From: Seiridium cupressi
Lineage: Eukaryota; Ascomycota; Sordariomycetes; Amphisphaeriales; Sporocadaceae
Length of the DNA stretch: 64,000 nucleotides
Reading direction: 5' to 3'
Assembly: GCA_036674765.1 (NCBI GenBank)
Contig: JARVKI010000063.1
Coordinates: forward strand, 202,379-266,378
Shown: positions 26,101 through 38,147 of the stretch, in pieces
How positions within the stretch are numbered: position 1 is the stretch's first letter
Layout of the letters: every line of letters starts with the position of its first letter
The notes under the pieces: generated by a model
Seen by the model: the letters and a program-made list of their open reading frames with translations, nothing else
What the model was told of the DNA's origin: nothing
Database searches by the model: none
Made by a program: the position numbers and the translations under genes

Positions 26101-27527
26101 CAACACTGGCCCTGGTATCGGGCTCAGCAGTATACATTTCAGAGCTACAAGATCTTCCGAAACCAGTTCTGCGTCAATTCCCAATCGGCGGTACACCCAA
26201 CAAGGTCATGTATCATCCTAGGCTGGAGGCGCTTGTCGTTGGACTTATCCGAGACGGCCGACCATCAATAAGATTCATCGACCCCGAGACTGGCCTAGAC
26301 CTTTCTCTCCCAACAGATAGCGCAGGCAATGAAGTTGAGCACATCACTGGGCTTGGGAAGCCCGGCTCTCGCATTGTGGCATTAACGCATTGGAACTTTG
26401 AGAAAGACGGTCGTACGTGGGGTTATATTGTGGTCTCGGTGCGCGGCGCGGACGGCCAAGGCCAGGTCTTGATTGTCACTGCCACCAGGGAGGATACAAG
26501 ACCATCGGAAGATGTCCCTTACAAGATTCGCTTTCAGACCAAGTTGAAAAGGTCGGGGTATCCTGAGCCTGTCTGGTCGATCGCGACCGAGGCCCAAGGG
26601 TTAATTCTCTGCAGCGGAAAGACGGTGCAATACGAGATGCTTGACCTAGAGCAGAAGAAATTGAGGAAAGTCAAGGAACATGGGCTGTCCTCCCCAGCGC
26701 TCTGGATGGAGGTTGTTGATGGTCAGCTTCATGTTGCCACCAATCAACACTCGCTCGAAGTGGTAGACTTTCTAAGCTCTCCGGAGAGCGAGTCGATGAC
26801 TCGACTGTATTCGGACGACCGGGCAAAACTATCGCTACACTGTATTCAGGGCATCGACACCTCATCCAAGGGTCATCACCAACCCATTACACTGTTATCA
26901 GATGTATACTGTGGCGTTTGGGGCATGTGGGCTCCTCCTCATGGTGAGTTGCCTTTGAAACCAATATTCCAAGCCGAACTCCAAGCGTCCGTTAGGCGGT
27001 TCACTCGAGCGAGAGCTCGGCCACAGTGGACTTTGTTTAACCGCCAGACGAGATACGGCTGCGTGCGAAGCAGTGTGGACGGTGCCGACATCCTGGGCTT
27101 GGGGATTGATGGATCATTGCGACAATTTACCGTTGTCAATGTGGATGCCTGGCGACTACTGAGATTTATCCAGAATCTAGCCCTGAAATCTCCTGACACC
27201 TGCCCACCTGCTGTTGCTTCTTTCGCTGAAGCTTCAGACGAAACAGATAGCCAAGGAGATGCCATGGATATGGACTGGGATCCTGAACCGCGGCTTTTGC
27301 CAATAATAAACAGGCAAATCAATGGCGACATCCTTCAGCGATGCCTGGAGAAGCGCGCCTTGGGAGATTTGGTATCCCAACAAGAGCACGCAGTTCGTCT
27401 TCGACAACTTCTCGAAGCTGTTGAAACTGGCAAATACACGCAGGATTTAGATGGGTTCGGCAAGATGTCCGAGTACCTCGATCTTGCTTATGACATACTA
27501 GAGTACTATCTTGCACCTATACTGTAA
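23161..27527 (+). CDS. Large beta-propeller protein of the DDB1/CPSF-A (Mms1 N-terminal) superfamily
   Basis: Five exons, 23161-23394, 23574-24677, 24733-25247, 25300-25628 and 25681-27527, give 1342 residues, the size of DDB1/Mms1/Rse1-type proteins. Repeated WD-like propeller blades are visible without classical WD40 signatures: PGFHLAVDPGSRFLALACAE, then SLTGVIHKMEFLSPGADSLE, RDGRPSIRFIDPETG and EPVLLVGIWDSGRPILVIY. The early block VCELGRDGQLQDIARKQDLG is typical of the Mms1 N-terminal domain family. Such proteins act as adaptors for cullin-4-type ubiquitin ligases or as RNA-processing scaffolds. The C-terminal tail is helical and acidic (TDSQGDAMDMDWDPEPR). Which member this is cannot be decided here. 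All four introns have consensus ends and restore frame. The start MALQTNVFENGEW is preceded by an overlapping upstream ORF. Confidence 0.7.
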
Positions 27528-28672
27528 AGAAACCTACCTTACCTAGAAATACTCCTGGACATATTTCTCCTTGTCTTTTTTGTGCGGCTCTCCCTTTTTG
27601 GGAAACGGTCATCCTTGCTGCCTTGGGTTGCTACCCTCGGCGAGAGAGGAAGTGAGGCTAGACCCGATGCACAACTGGTTCGGATGGTCAAACATGCAAG
27701 GGCGTTCTGTAACGAACAAAGAACGGGGTGCGGATAACCTCGAGCCCGGGGATAGACAAAACGAATAGACGGACAAACACCCAGGGTATATTGACGGATC
27801 ACTCAGACCATGAACATGCATATGTCCATGGTGGCATAGGACTTACGGATTTCTTTCATGTTCTCAATGTTATATGCCTGGATGAGTAGATAGTGTGGTT
27901 TAGCTACAGGGCCTTCGCTTGACTATAATAAACTTGATGTGAAGCTGGAATCCAGATATGGCAAATGAGAAGTGTTTGGAAACCGTCTGCACATTCGAAG
28001 CTGAAGGACATGGATGCAAGACCAATCCTGCAAAATGGGAGATGATGTGGCAGTGCGGACGCTCAGGCACACAGCAGTGCACTGATATCACCAAGGTGGG
28101 GTCTTTCGTTTAGAGGATGTCAGTGCTCACACAAGGGCCTTTTCACACAAAATCGTCAGCAATTTAGCGAGCGTCATTGCCCCGCCATCGAGCTGCTGGG
28201 CATCTCGCATAGCCCAACGAAGGATTTTGAGATGGATTGGATCATGATCAAAAGGAGAAGGACTTTAATGAAAGCGGGTGTGACTCGGACAGGCTTAGAC
28301 AGCATAACTGGACACATGGACAAGTCGCCCTCCATCATGGGAAAACTTGGCCACTTCCGGACTTAAGGCTGCTTCTTTCCAGTCTGTGATGCGAATGTGA
28401 CCAACCAAATTCACCCCACATTTTGATTTCCGGTCTCACAGTTCGAGATACTACTAAATCATCAACCCCTCCATCCACCATTTTGCCGTCGACGATTCTG
28501 GGATTTACGGCAAACCCTCAACGACTTTTCCTCCCATTCATTTGTCGAAGGAACAAGGGCAGTGATCGACGACTTTTCCAATCGTGCACCACCCAGATTC
28601 GAAAATCTGTGATTTTTCGCAAGCTCCTCATTTATTTTCTCCCCCACGCACTGCATCGACGACCGAGAAAAG
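27528..28672. other. Intergenic and eIF5B leader
   Basis: Holds the 3' flank of the propeller gene and the promoter and long pyrimidine-rich 5' leader of eIF5B. No other gene recognised. Confidence 0.6.
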
Positions 28673-31600
28673 ATGGCGCCCAAAGGCAAGAAAGGCAAGA
28701 AGGGTGGCGGCGACGACTGGGAGGCCGAGCTTGGAGAATCCATCGCACCCCCTAATGGCGACGCCGCACCCGCTGACGGCGACAACGACGATGACGCTGC
28801 TCCTGCCGGTGGCCTTATGGCTATGATGAACAGGCGACGTGAGAAGAGGAAAAAGCAGGGTCTATCCGAAGAATTCGAGGCGCCCAAGGAGGAACCTGCG
28901 GAGGATGTCACGCCCGTTCAAGCACCCGTAGAAGCCAACATCGACGACGAATTCGCGCTTCCCGAGAAGAAGGGCAAGGGCGGAAAGGGCGGCAAGCAAG
29001 CACCCGCTCCCAAGGCGGCTGCCGGCGAGGATGACGAAGTGGGTGAGGACGGACGCATGTTGACCAAGGCCGAGAAGGAGAAGCTCAAGAAGGAGAGAGA
29101 GAAGCAACGAAAGAAGGAACAGGTAAGATATCTGCCGATGAAGAATGGTCCATGACTCATACTAAAATGTCTATGTACAGGCCGCCAAGAAGAAGACTAC
29201 CACTCCCGCACCGAAAGCCGAAGCCGCAAAGCCCATCGTAGAGGAAAAGAAGGAGGCACCAGCTGCTGCTGCTCCAGAGGCCGTCGGTGGCAAGAAGGGC
29301 AAAAAACTACCTCCTCACCTAGCCGCCCTCCAGAAGCAACAAGAAGAGCTACGGAAACAGCGAGAGGAAGAAGAGAGAATCGCTGCTGAGGAGAAGGCGC
29401 GCCTTGAAGAGGAAGAGAAGAGAGATGCCGAGGAGATCAAGCGAAGAGAGGAGGAGAAGGCTCGCAAGAAGCAAAAGGAGAAGGAGAGAATCGACCAGCT
29501 CAAGAAGGAGGGCAAGTTCATGACCAAAGCACAGAAAGAGGAGAAGGCTCGCAACGAGCGCAAGCTCCAACAAATGCTTGCAGCTGGTATCAAGATCGGT
29601 CCTCAAGATGGAGAGGGCGAAGAGAAGAAGAAGAAGGTCGACACTCGAAAACGTGGCAAGGGCCCCGCCAAGGTGAGCAACGGAACATCGTATCTGTCAG
29701 GAGGAATGCATGGCTAACATGGATTTTAGGTCGACGAAGAGAAGGCACTAGCTGAAGCCGCCGAACGAGCGAGGTTAGAAGCTGAAAGAGTCGCCCGGGA
29801 GGCCGAAGAGAAGGCGGCCAAAGAGGCTGCCGATGCCGAAGCTGCCGCCAAAGCTGCTGCTGCCAAGGACGAAAGTGACTTGGAAGATGACTGGGAGGCT
29901 GCTGCCGCTTCGGATGATGAAGATGTCAAGGACAGCTGGGACGCCGATTCCGACGCCGAGGCAAAGGCATCTGCAAACGGCAAGGCCACGTCCGAGCTGC
30001 CGTCAAGGCCGAAGGCGCAGCAAGGTGATGATTCGGAATCCGAGTCCGAGTCTGAGTCCGAAGAGGAATCCTCGGAAGATGAGGAGCAAACTGCCAGGCA
30101 AGCAGCAGAGGCACAACGCAAGAGGGAGGCAGCTGAGCGACGAGAGAAGGCCCACCAAGCCGCTTTGGCTGCACGGTCGAAGGATGACCTCCGCTCCCCT
30201 ATTTGCTGTATTCTTGGTCACGTCGATACCGGAAAGACCAAGCTTCTGGACAAGATTCGTCAGACCAACGTGCAGGAAGGCGAAGCAGGTGGTATCACAC
30301 AGCAGATTGGTGCCACCTACTTCCCTGTTGATGCTATCAAGCAGAAGACCCAGGTCGTCAACCGGGATGGTGCTTTTGAGTTCAAGGTTCCTGGCTTGTT
30401 GATCATCGATACCCCTGGTCACGAGTCTTTCTCCAACCTGCGATCCCGTGGTTCATCCCTTTGCAACATTGCCATTTTGGTCGTCGATATCATGCACGGT
30501 CTGGAGCCCCAAACGTTGGAGTCAATGAAGCTGCTCCGTGACAGGAAGACTCCTTTCGTCGTAGCTCTCAACAAGATCGATCGTCTCTACGGCTGGAAGA
30601 AGGTTGACAACAACGGCTTCCAAGAGAGTTTGGCGCTGCAGAACAAGGGTGTGCAGAATGAGTTCAAGAACCGATTGGACCAGACCAAGGTTGCCTTTGC
30701 CGAACAAGGTTTCAACTCGGAGCTGTTCTATGAGAACAAGTCCATGGCCAAGAACGTGTCTTTGATCCCTACATCAGCTCATACTGGTGAGGGTATCCCT
30801 GACATGTTGAAGCTTATCGTTCAGCTGACCCAAGAGAGGATGGTCGGCTCTCTTATGTACCTGTCTGAGGTTCAGGCCACTGTTCTTGAAGTCAAGGCCA
30901 TCGAAGGTTTTGGTATGACCATCGATGTTATCTTGTCCAATGGTGTTCTACGGGAAGGTGATCGAATTGTCGTCTGTGGTACCGAAGGTGCTATAGTAAC
31001 GAATATTCGCGCATTACTCACACCAGCGCCGCTGAAGGAACTGCGCGTCAAGTCTCAATATGTGCACAACAAGGAGATCAAGGCTGCCATGGGTGTCAAG
31101 ATCAGTGCGCCTAATCTCGAGGGCGCTATCGCCGGTTCTCGACTCTTGGTCGTTGGTCCCGATGATGATGAGGATGATCTCATCGACGAACTTGAGGGTG
31201 ATCTTAATGTCCTCTTCAGCCGTGTGGAGAAGACTGGCCGAGGTGTATCCGTGCAAGCATCGACCCTAGGTTCGCTGGAAGCCTTGCTCGATTTCTTGAA
31301 GGAGTGCAAGATTCCTGTCGCCAACGTCGGAATCGGTCCGGTGTTCAAGCGAGACGTTATGCAGAGTGGTACCATGCTTGAGAAAGCACCTGACTATGCA
31401 GTCATGCTTTGTTTCGACGTGAAGATTGATAAGGAAGCTCAACAATACGCAGACGACCAGGGCATTAAGATCTTCACTGCCGACATTATCTACCATCTGT
31501 TCGACAACTTCACCAAGCACATGGATGCGCAGCTCGAGAAGAAGAAGGAAGAGTCCAAGATGCTTGCTGTTTTCCCATGCGTCCTCAACACTGTTGCAGT

Positions 31601-32030
31601 GTTCAACAAGACGAACCCCATTGTCGTTGGTGTCGATGTCGTAGATGGCAACCTCCGGATCAACACTCCTATTGCTGCTGTTAGACAAGGCCCCAACGGC
31701 AAGGAGATCGTCCCCATTGGTAGAGTGTAAGTTCTTTGATACCACAAAGTTCCTTTTCCTTTCATTTGTACTAACTACTCTCTTAGGACATCAATCGAGC
31801 GTGACCACAAGGCCATTCCGATCTGCAAGAAGGGTCAACCCTCGGTGGCTGTCAAGATCGAAATGGGCAATTCTCAACCGACATATGGTCGACACCTCGA
31901 GGAGACTGACCCTCTATACAGCATGATCTCACGTAAGAGCATTGACACACTGAAGCAGTTCTACCGTACAGACGTGTCCAATGACGAGTGGCATCTTATT
32001 GTCAAGCTGAAGCCTCTATTTGATATCTAA
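28673..32030 (+). CDS. FUN12: Translation initiation factor eIF5B (ribosomal subunit-joining GTPase)
   Basis: GTPase that joins the 60S subunit to the initiation complex; cytosolic. Exons 28673-29122, 29181-29672, 29730-31726 and 31787-32030 give 1060 residues. The first 450 or so are a charged, low-complexity tail ([12 protein letters not shown], then long Lys/Glu helices and a Ser/Asp/Glu stretch) typical of eukaryotic eIF5B. The GTPase domain then shows [15 protein letters not shown] (G1), [13 protein letters not shown] (switch 1/G2), DTPGHESF (G3) and NKIDRLYGW (G4). Domains II-IV follow, including a [20 protein letters not shown] segment and the C-terminal [20 protein letters not shown]. 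All introns are short with standard ends. No damage seen. Confidence 0.97.
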
Positions 32031-33506
32031 ATTGGTACCATATTTTGCCGTGATGGGTACGGTTGAATTCAGGAGGTTTGACTGAATTATCAGCCAAGCT
32101 CGAAGACAACCGTATGGAATGGCAGTGAGTGTTGAGGCGAATAAATGCATCGTTGTGTGTATGATGGAGAGGAGAGGTTGATGGTAGAACTGGTTGCATC
32201 TACGTCTTTTTGCTATCGCTCTATAATACAAGGAAAGGAAAAGGAATCGTCATTGTTTTAGGCGCCTAGGTCGACCTTTTTGATATTCAACTCTGATTTG
32301 CTGTCGTTACTGACATTTCTTTTACCAATCATGGTGACAATAATACACTCGGTGATTGTTCAGAAATATGCACGAGCTGCCCCGAGTGGTAATACGTTGA
32401 TCTCATCAGCTGATCTGTCCTCTGTGATATGTAATTCTGGATCAACTTGATAGGTTGAACCTATCAAGTTCATACGCTTGGCGACCCTATGTCAATTGCC
32501 TTTGGATATATGCCTTCCACTGTCCAACCACACCCGGTATGCCCTTCAACACAGACCAGACCCCCATCACGATCCGCATCCGTAAACAGATTTTGACCCC
32601 AGCGCCCACGTTTGGTTGAGGGCGGGGGAACAAGCCGGGCCCAGGTATGGCAGGTGTTTTTGGAGCAGGATTCGGAGAACGCACCTCCAATGACAGGACC
32701 AGGAGCCGTGACTGCCCATTTTTGGATAACAAAAGCAGAAGGTGTGAAGTCGCAGGCTTCTCCCTAAATATTTTTGGAAACTTTGAACACAACAACTGAG
32801 ACGTACGGTTTATTCCAGCCTGCGGAAATGCTTTGGTAGGACGTACTCTGCTGCTTTGATGAGACACTATAGATACGGATCCTTGTGGCTGTCATGGGTG
32901 TTCGATTACTCGACTGTATCGTTACCAATCGCGGAGTCATAAGGTGTATTTGACTAATAAAGGCGTGAAATTGACTAGGTAAATCGCAATACGCCTTCGA
33001 CGTTTTTGTTAAATGTTACTATTGCGAGACTTTTGGAGTATCGTATCCAGACATCATACCCGCTTATCCCTGAGACATGTACAAACCACTATTGATGATA
33101 TTGAGGCCCATTAGGTACCACAAACATCCATATTGACATCCGATTGCTTGCTTTACAAGTGTATTGGATTGACGGCTATCGCGCTGTCAAGATTGGGAGT
33201 AGCATTTTCTGTCACGTTATGAAGACATGGTTACATTTTGACTGGAGGAGGATAGAGATGAAGCGTGCAATTGCCGCTGGGAACGAATACATCATGCTGG
33301 AAGCTTTATAGGCATATTCTCAATTTACGAACACCAATGTCTGAGGTCAATGACAGCCAGGGTAAGAGGATGCTATATAACATATGTGGTATAATGTGGC
33401 GATGTTCGGCTTATAGTGACAACTTGAGTACTCGAATCGCCGGTGGAAAAGATAAAAAAGAGAAAAAAGCTTTCTCCCAATCTTGGAGTGGGCACAAAAA
33501 AACGAA
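32031..33506. other. Intergenic, eIF5B 3' flank
   Basis: AT-moderate sequence without a recognisable gene; a frame at 32487-32867 (minus) has no supporting features. Confidence 0.6.
33496..33502 (-). terminator. RNA polymerase III T-run terminator of the tRNA gene
   Basis: Seven T on the minus strand starting five bases after the last tRNA base, the usual pol III stop signal. Confidence 0.8.
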
Positions 33507-33592
33507 TGGAGTAGCTGGGAATCGAACCCAGGACCTTTTCCATGCTTTTTATCGCATGCTAAGAAAACGTTATACCATTAAACCACAACCCC
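33507..33592 (-). tRNA. tRNA-Ala (anticodon AGC) with a 15-nt intron
   Basis: The minus strand folds into a class I tRNA. The acceptor stem is GGGGTTG with CTACTCC (one T-T mismatch). The D arm is GTTTAATGGTATAAC, the anticodon stem TTTTC with GAAAA, the variable loop GGTC, and the T arm CTGGG-TTCGATT-CCCAG, with discriminator A. The loop reads TTAGCA then a 15-nt intron at 33556-33542, placed as usual after position 37. The mature length is 71 nt. The acceptor stem carries the G3-U70 wobble pair that marks alanine tRNAs, agreeing with the AGC anticodon. A T-run follows. It lies near the border between the conserved and the accessory halves. Confidence 0.9.
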
Positions 33593-35026
33593 GTGTTCAA
33601 AACTATGTTCACAAGCACATATTACATAACCACAGTCATGGAAGAAAGAACTGTGCGTGGATGAGGTATATTTTAGTGTGGCAGGGACTGACGTGAAAAT
33701 TTGGATACAGTGCGCTACTGTGTGAGATTATATCTCGCACGGCGTTTTGGTGGTTCCCACAAAAGCTTGGCGATGGATGACCTTGGGTCCGAAATAGTCT
33801 GAGGAGGAGGTAAGACGAACGGTCTTTAGTCGGATGGAGTGTTGCAATTAGCTGAGGAAACTTGCAGATGCTATTTCTCCCAGCGATTCGTTCCTAATGC
33901 CGCCCGACAACCCCATAGGATCTCACCTAAAGCCACAACATCCTTCACACATACACGCCAAAGACAAGAGTGTATAAGCCAGCACAGCTAGGAGTTGCAA
34001 GCCTGCAGCAAGACACAGGTGGGAGATAGTTCTGCAGAAACTATTAGATGTACTAAAACCTGTACCTGGGTATACCAGCGCAAGCGGGCCATTCTTGAGG
34101 CAAAGCGGAAACCAGAACAGTGCGAGGCGGAGCGAAAGGTGCTGCTGCGAGGCAAGATGGCAGCCACGCTGGTGCAATACACAGCCGAAGCTGGTGTTGC
34201 GAGTCAAAGCGCAAGTCTCAGCAGTGAGAAGCACAGCAGAGCGAAAGCCACGTTGGGGGGGGCAGGTGCATATAGACGACCAAAGCCGCTCTCGAAACCA
34301 CATCCCCAGACACAACTAGCCATTCTTGTCGTTTCCGAAAAATGATACTTCATTGCTCCAAGTAGTTGATGTCTTTTTACCTTACAGTGTCATTCACCTG
34401 TGTCATTTCTGTTTCTGTGTAACTAGACGTCAACAAGGCATACTTGATGCATATAACCCATGCGTTACACTCGAGAGTCTGGAAAGTAAACACTGGTTCT
34501 TGCCCTTTCGTACCTTCCTCTGAGAGTTAGCTGCACACATGGAATTCAAGACTCTCACCCCCTGATTCTGTAATGAGGTTTTTGAAATATGGGCCGATCG
34601 TGGAGTGAAGGGTTGTAAATGTGTAGTACATGGGATGGAATTCCCCTAGTGAGTCGTGTGTTGTAGAATTTCCTTTCTCTCCTCCGAGTCTTTATTTTCT
34701 TTGTGGGGCTTGTCATACAAGGCGCGCAGATTCTACCAATCTGAGTCCGGGAAATAAGGTGCCGAACATAATAGCTCTATTTCGTAAACCGTTGCGTCAT
34801 TCCTCGGGTGCGATTAGGCTTGATTAACTTTAAACTAGTATACCACACTACAGATCAGCCTATTTCAACAGCAACCAGTATTGCTTGATCAATACGGCGA
34901 GAAGGAAACAACACGTCTTTAAAATTCTAATAAGAATATACAATTCTTCGTAGGAGATAATCACTTATCCGCAAGAACTAGTTTAGAAGGAAAATATGTA
35001 TAGAAGTAAGAAGGTTCTATAGTACA
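33593..35026. other. Intergenic border region
   Basis: No gene recognised. Open frames near 33923-34345 on both strands overlap each other and show no domain. AT content rises towards 35 kb. Confidence 0.55.
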
Positions 35027-37220
35027 CTATATAATTTTAATTGTGTACTTACCATGCTCATCATGTTTGTCTTCGAAATATTTCTTCTCGAGGACGGGCC
35101 ACTGATTTCTGCCTGCTTTGGCGAATTTGTCACATATGTCACCAGATACTGTGAAATATCCCACCCGTCTAAACACCCCATCGGCCGTATCCACATGGTT
35201 CAGCACAAGTCCTTCCACTGTCGTTCCATCACCCTCCTGTACCTTCTGAAGACACAGAGCAAAGAACTCACCTTCCCAGCTCAACCTGCTGCTATCTGCG
35301 CGAAAAGCCCAACGCTGCGGCTCACCATCGATTTGTAAGATAGGATTATGCTTCCATGTACCTGCATTCACAAGGGCACGGCCGTCTTGAGTATCAACAT
35401 CGGGCATGGCTAGAGTGACGGGAAAGGGACAGCCTCGAACCCGTAACCAAGCTTGAAGGACTTCGCCCGTCCAGATATTATCGAATTCGTGTTTGACATG
35501 AAAGTCGACGATTTTCGACATTTCTTGCCTTGACTCGTTTTCGAGTGAACGCGCATCTAAGCCGGGGATTCGTGCCGGGCTATCTATGGATAAGAATGAC
35601 CACGAAGGGCACCGTGGTTCAGCTGGAGTAGGGCTGAGAGCATCGGAGCTCGACCAGAGAAGACATCTGACGAGATGGGATTCCCATAGCCCAAGAATAT
35701 AGTTGGACTTGATTAGGGGTGCCATACGGCGAGCCACACCTGCGATAGCTGGTTGCCGGTCCGATGCGTATGTCAGGTCACACCTCAGATACTGGGTAAT
35801 GACGACGTCCCACGCACTTGGGGCGTATTTAGCTACTTCTTCTCCTCCAAACTCCTCTTTCTTCGACTCCAGTGCCAAAGGTGATGTCGCCTTGAAGTCG
35901 TGTTCCGCATAAAGATCAGGCAACAGCTTTTCCGGATAGTCTTCCGATGCCTGTATTTCAACGCACTCGAAGTAGACTCGCGTGAGCCCAAAATGAATTA
36001 TCCTCGAGCTCAGAGTTCGCTCTTGGTACACCCAACCTCGTGTATGCAGTGCAGACTCTCGGACCTCCCGCTGCCAAGCAGCGGCGTCGGGTACGAGGTA
36101 GGTACCTCCGGGAACCAGCTGCTTTGAAGACCCAAACTTTCGACCCTTGACTTTCAGAATTAATGGGTCCACTCCAGCTAGATTGCGTTCGAAGAATAGT
36201 CCGTCTCCGCCCTCGCTCGCCCCAACTGCAGAGAGGTTGCATGTGGACCTTGCGTACACGTCTGCCATGGTTGCTGCTTCTCGAGACCAATCTTCTTTCG
36301 AGTCCTGGATGATACACAGGGAGTCTATCCAGATATAGCGGACATCCATCATTCGAGTGAAAGAAATAGCGTCACGGAACGTTTGAGACAGCTCGTTGTT
36401 CGGAATCTCTACCATTAACGACTCAATGTTACCCTCCTTCAGCAAGATGATCTTCTTCGTACCCCACCGATGACTTAGAGAGAGGTAAGAAGAATCTTTA
36501 GGTATCTCGATTGAAGGAGTCAGCTTCAGAACTGGCTCTTGTAATCGTGCCAACATCAATGAGTCGCGTGAGAAGCCATGGCGATAGACCCTCGACACTC
36601 GAAGAATGTGCATGTTTTTCCTTGCAGTTTTTGATCCATTCCTTGGCCAGCTTTACCGTCGCTGGTGACACTGTGGAGGGCGAGAACTCCACGCCTACGC
36701 GTTTATGCTGCAAGACTGGTCGTCCAGCCAGTTGTTGACAGAGACCTGACAGCTTGAAGAGCCTCAACGAAGTACTCCTTGGCATCGAAGATCCGTAATG
36801 TGCCTCAAGAACGTGCTCAGGAATTGGCAAGGGAAAGCGCAGTTCCTTCGAGTCCTCCTTGTCATCCAGCTGGCAGAAGAGCCGCCCATCGAACACGGAT
36901 GTGTGCTCGCCATCTTCACTCTCACAATCGTGCACTGTATAATCGGTGCAAATGTCGTCTTGCTCCTGTTGGCGAAGTGTTGTCCAGAGAAGGGCACAGA
37001 GCCTACAAGTCTCTGTCCTGGCGCAATCTCGGAGATCGGTGCCGGAAAGATGGTGCAATATACCCTCTTGACATTCACGGTCCTGGGCGCTTGTCGAATG
37101 GAATAGCGCCATGCATTGTGCACACGGTGCATCAGATTCGGCGTTGAATACCGTATCTCGTGTCGATTGGTCGCGAGTACCTTTGACTGCAGCAAGAGTT
37201 CTCTTCAGCTGGGGCAGCAT
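35027..37220 (-). CDS. HET-domain (heterokaryon incompatibility) protein gene with a one-base frameshift
   Basis: Two overlapping minus-strand frames make one HET protein. The first, 37220-36498, gives about 225 residues with CRLCALLWTTL and LVLQ-type spacer up to LLTRLIDVG, the block just before a HET domain. The second, ending at 35027, carries the HET domain: YLSLSHRWG, DVRYIWIDSLCIIQDSKEDW, ADVYARSTCNLSA and RGWVYQERTLSSRIIHFG. The expected order is kept, but the frame changes between about 36555 and 36535. There is no room for an intron that spares the RLIDVG motif. It is therefore a one-base indel: a broken gene or a sequencing error. HET proteins trigger cell death when unlike fungi fuse. 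The C-terminal 300 residues are the variable family tail. Confidence 0.8.
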
Positions 37221-37543
37221 ACCGAGAGAGATGGATTCGAGTGATTTATAACGCGTCGGGTCTCCATCAAATCGCAGACTTATTCTCCAAGAGTCAAATG
37301 TCTACTTCAAGGACTACCGGCCGGTATCTGATGAACAAGAGCAAGACAGCCTCATTCTAACCCTGCATTCACGCTCCTGACTGCCATGCACATAACGCTA
37401 AGACTGATCGCTATAAGCGCTAAACTCTGCCATTGACACAAAATCACATCGAACAGTGCAACTCTAAACTTGCGTTCTTTATAAATATATATTTAAGTCT
37501 GGACTAAAATAGCTACTGTCATTGATCTCATACTAGCCTAGCC
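37221..37543. other. Short intergenic stretch
   Basis: Nothing recognised apart from a probable HET promoter at the left edge. Confidence 0.55.
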
Positions 37544-38147
37544 CTACAAGCATTGAGAGTAATCGGAATTGGCTGCTTGACAAAGTTCCCGATGCGCAGC
37601 ACGTTGCACCTGTCCACCCTGTACCACCGCATTGACCATAAATAGCAGAGCAGCCGCTGGACCCGGTGTTGATTGGGGTTGAAGCTGAATTAGTCGTAAG
37701 TTAGTTCCGGTGGAAGTACCACTCAGCTTGCTCTTGACAAAAGTCAATGCAGCTTGCCCATATTCGCTACCATAACCTTGATGAGTCGCTGCATTGTCTC
37801 CATTGCAACAGTATTGATCAGAAGAATCACAATAAGATTGGATCTTGCTTGCCGATGGACACGAGAATCCAGCCGTCCGGGCATCGAACTGGTGAAGTTG
37901 AATGATTAGGAAAGAATCACAAATGGACAAGGTTGGGTTACTGGGACGAGAAAACTTACACCTCCAGCTGTACAAGTGCCAACTTCATACGAAAGACCGT
38001 AGCCCTAACGCGGATCTCCCATGAAAATGGCAGGAAAAACTTTGACAGCGTTCACAGCGTTCGATGAGAGCGGAACGGCGGTATTAGAGTAACCCTCACC
38101 GCTGCCGCCTCCTCCACATAGAGCATCATCTATGATTTGGCCGCCCT
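37544..38147 (-). pseudogene. Broken acetyl xylan esterase/cutinase-family (CE5) gene with CBM1
   Basis: Carries the C-terminal half of a CE5 esterase: GGQIIDDALCGGG, an AIFMGDPR block, YEVGTCTAGG, then a spliceable intron, then FDARTAGFSCPSASKIQSYC and HQGYGSEYGQAALTFV. A Ser/Thr/Pro linker and a fungal cellulose-binding CBM1 (YGQCGGTGWTGATCCASGT, later LCQAANSDYSQCL) follow. Three lesions are visible. The first half, including the catalytic GYSQG serine, is absent beyond about 38147. A TAG stop lies at 38005-38007 directly after MGDPR. A frameshift near 37585 splits the CBM1 between two frames. The intact relatives are secreted plant-cell-wall esterases. The break near 38147 is next to a transposon-like, gene-free stretch. 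Confidence 0.88.

Noticed and set aside
28462..31745. Long minus-strand frames opposite eIF5B
   Set aside because: Antisense shadows of the charged repeats and conserved GTPase codons.
33923..34345. Overlapping plus and minus frames of about 115-130 codons
   Set aside because: Neither has a recognisable motif, and they exclude each other.
36481..36620. An intron joining the two HET frames
   Set aside because: Any GT-AG pair that fixes the frame would remove the conserved RLIDVG block.
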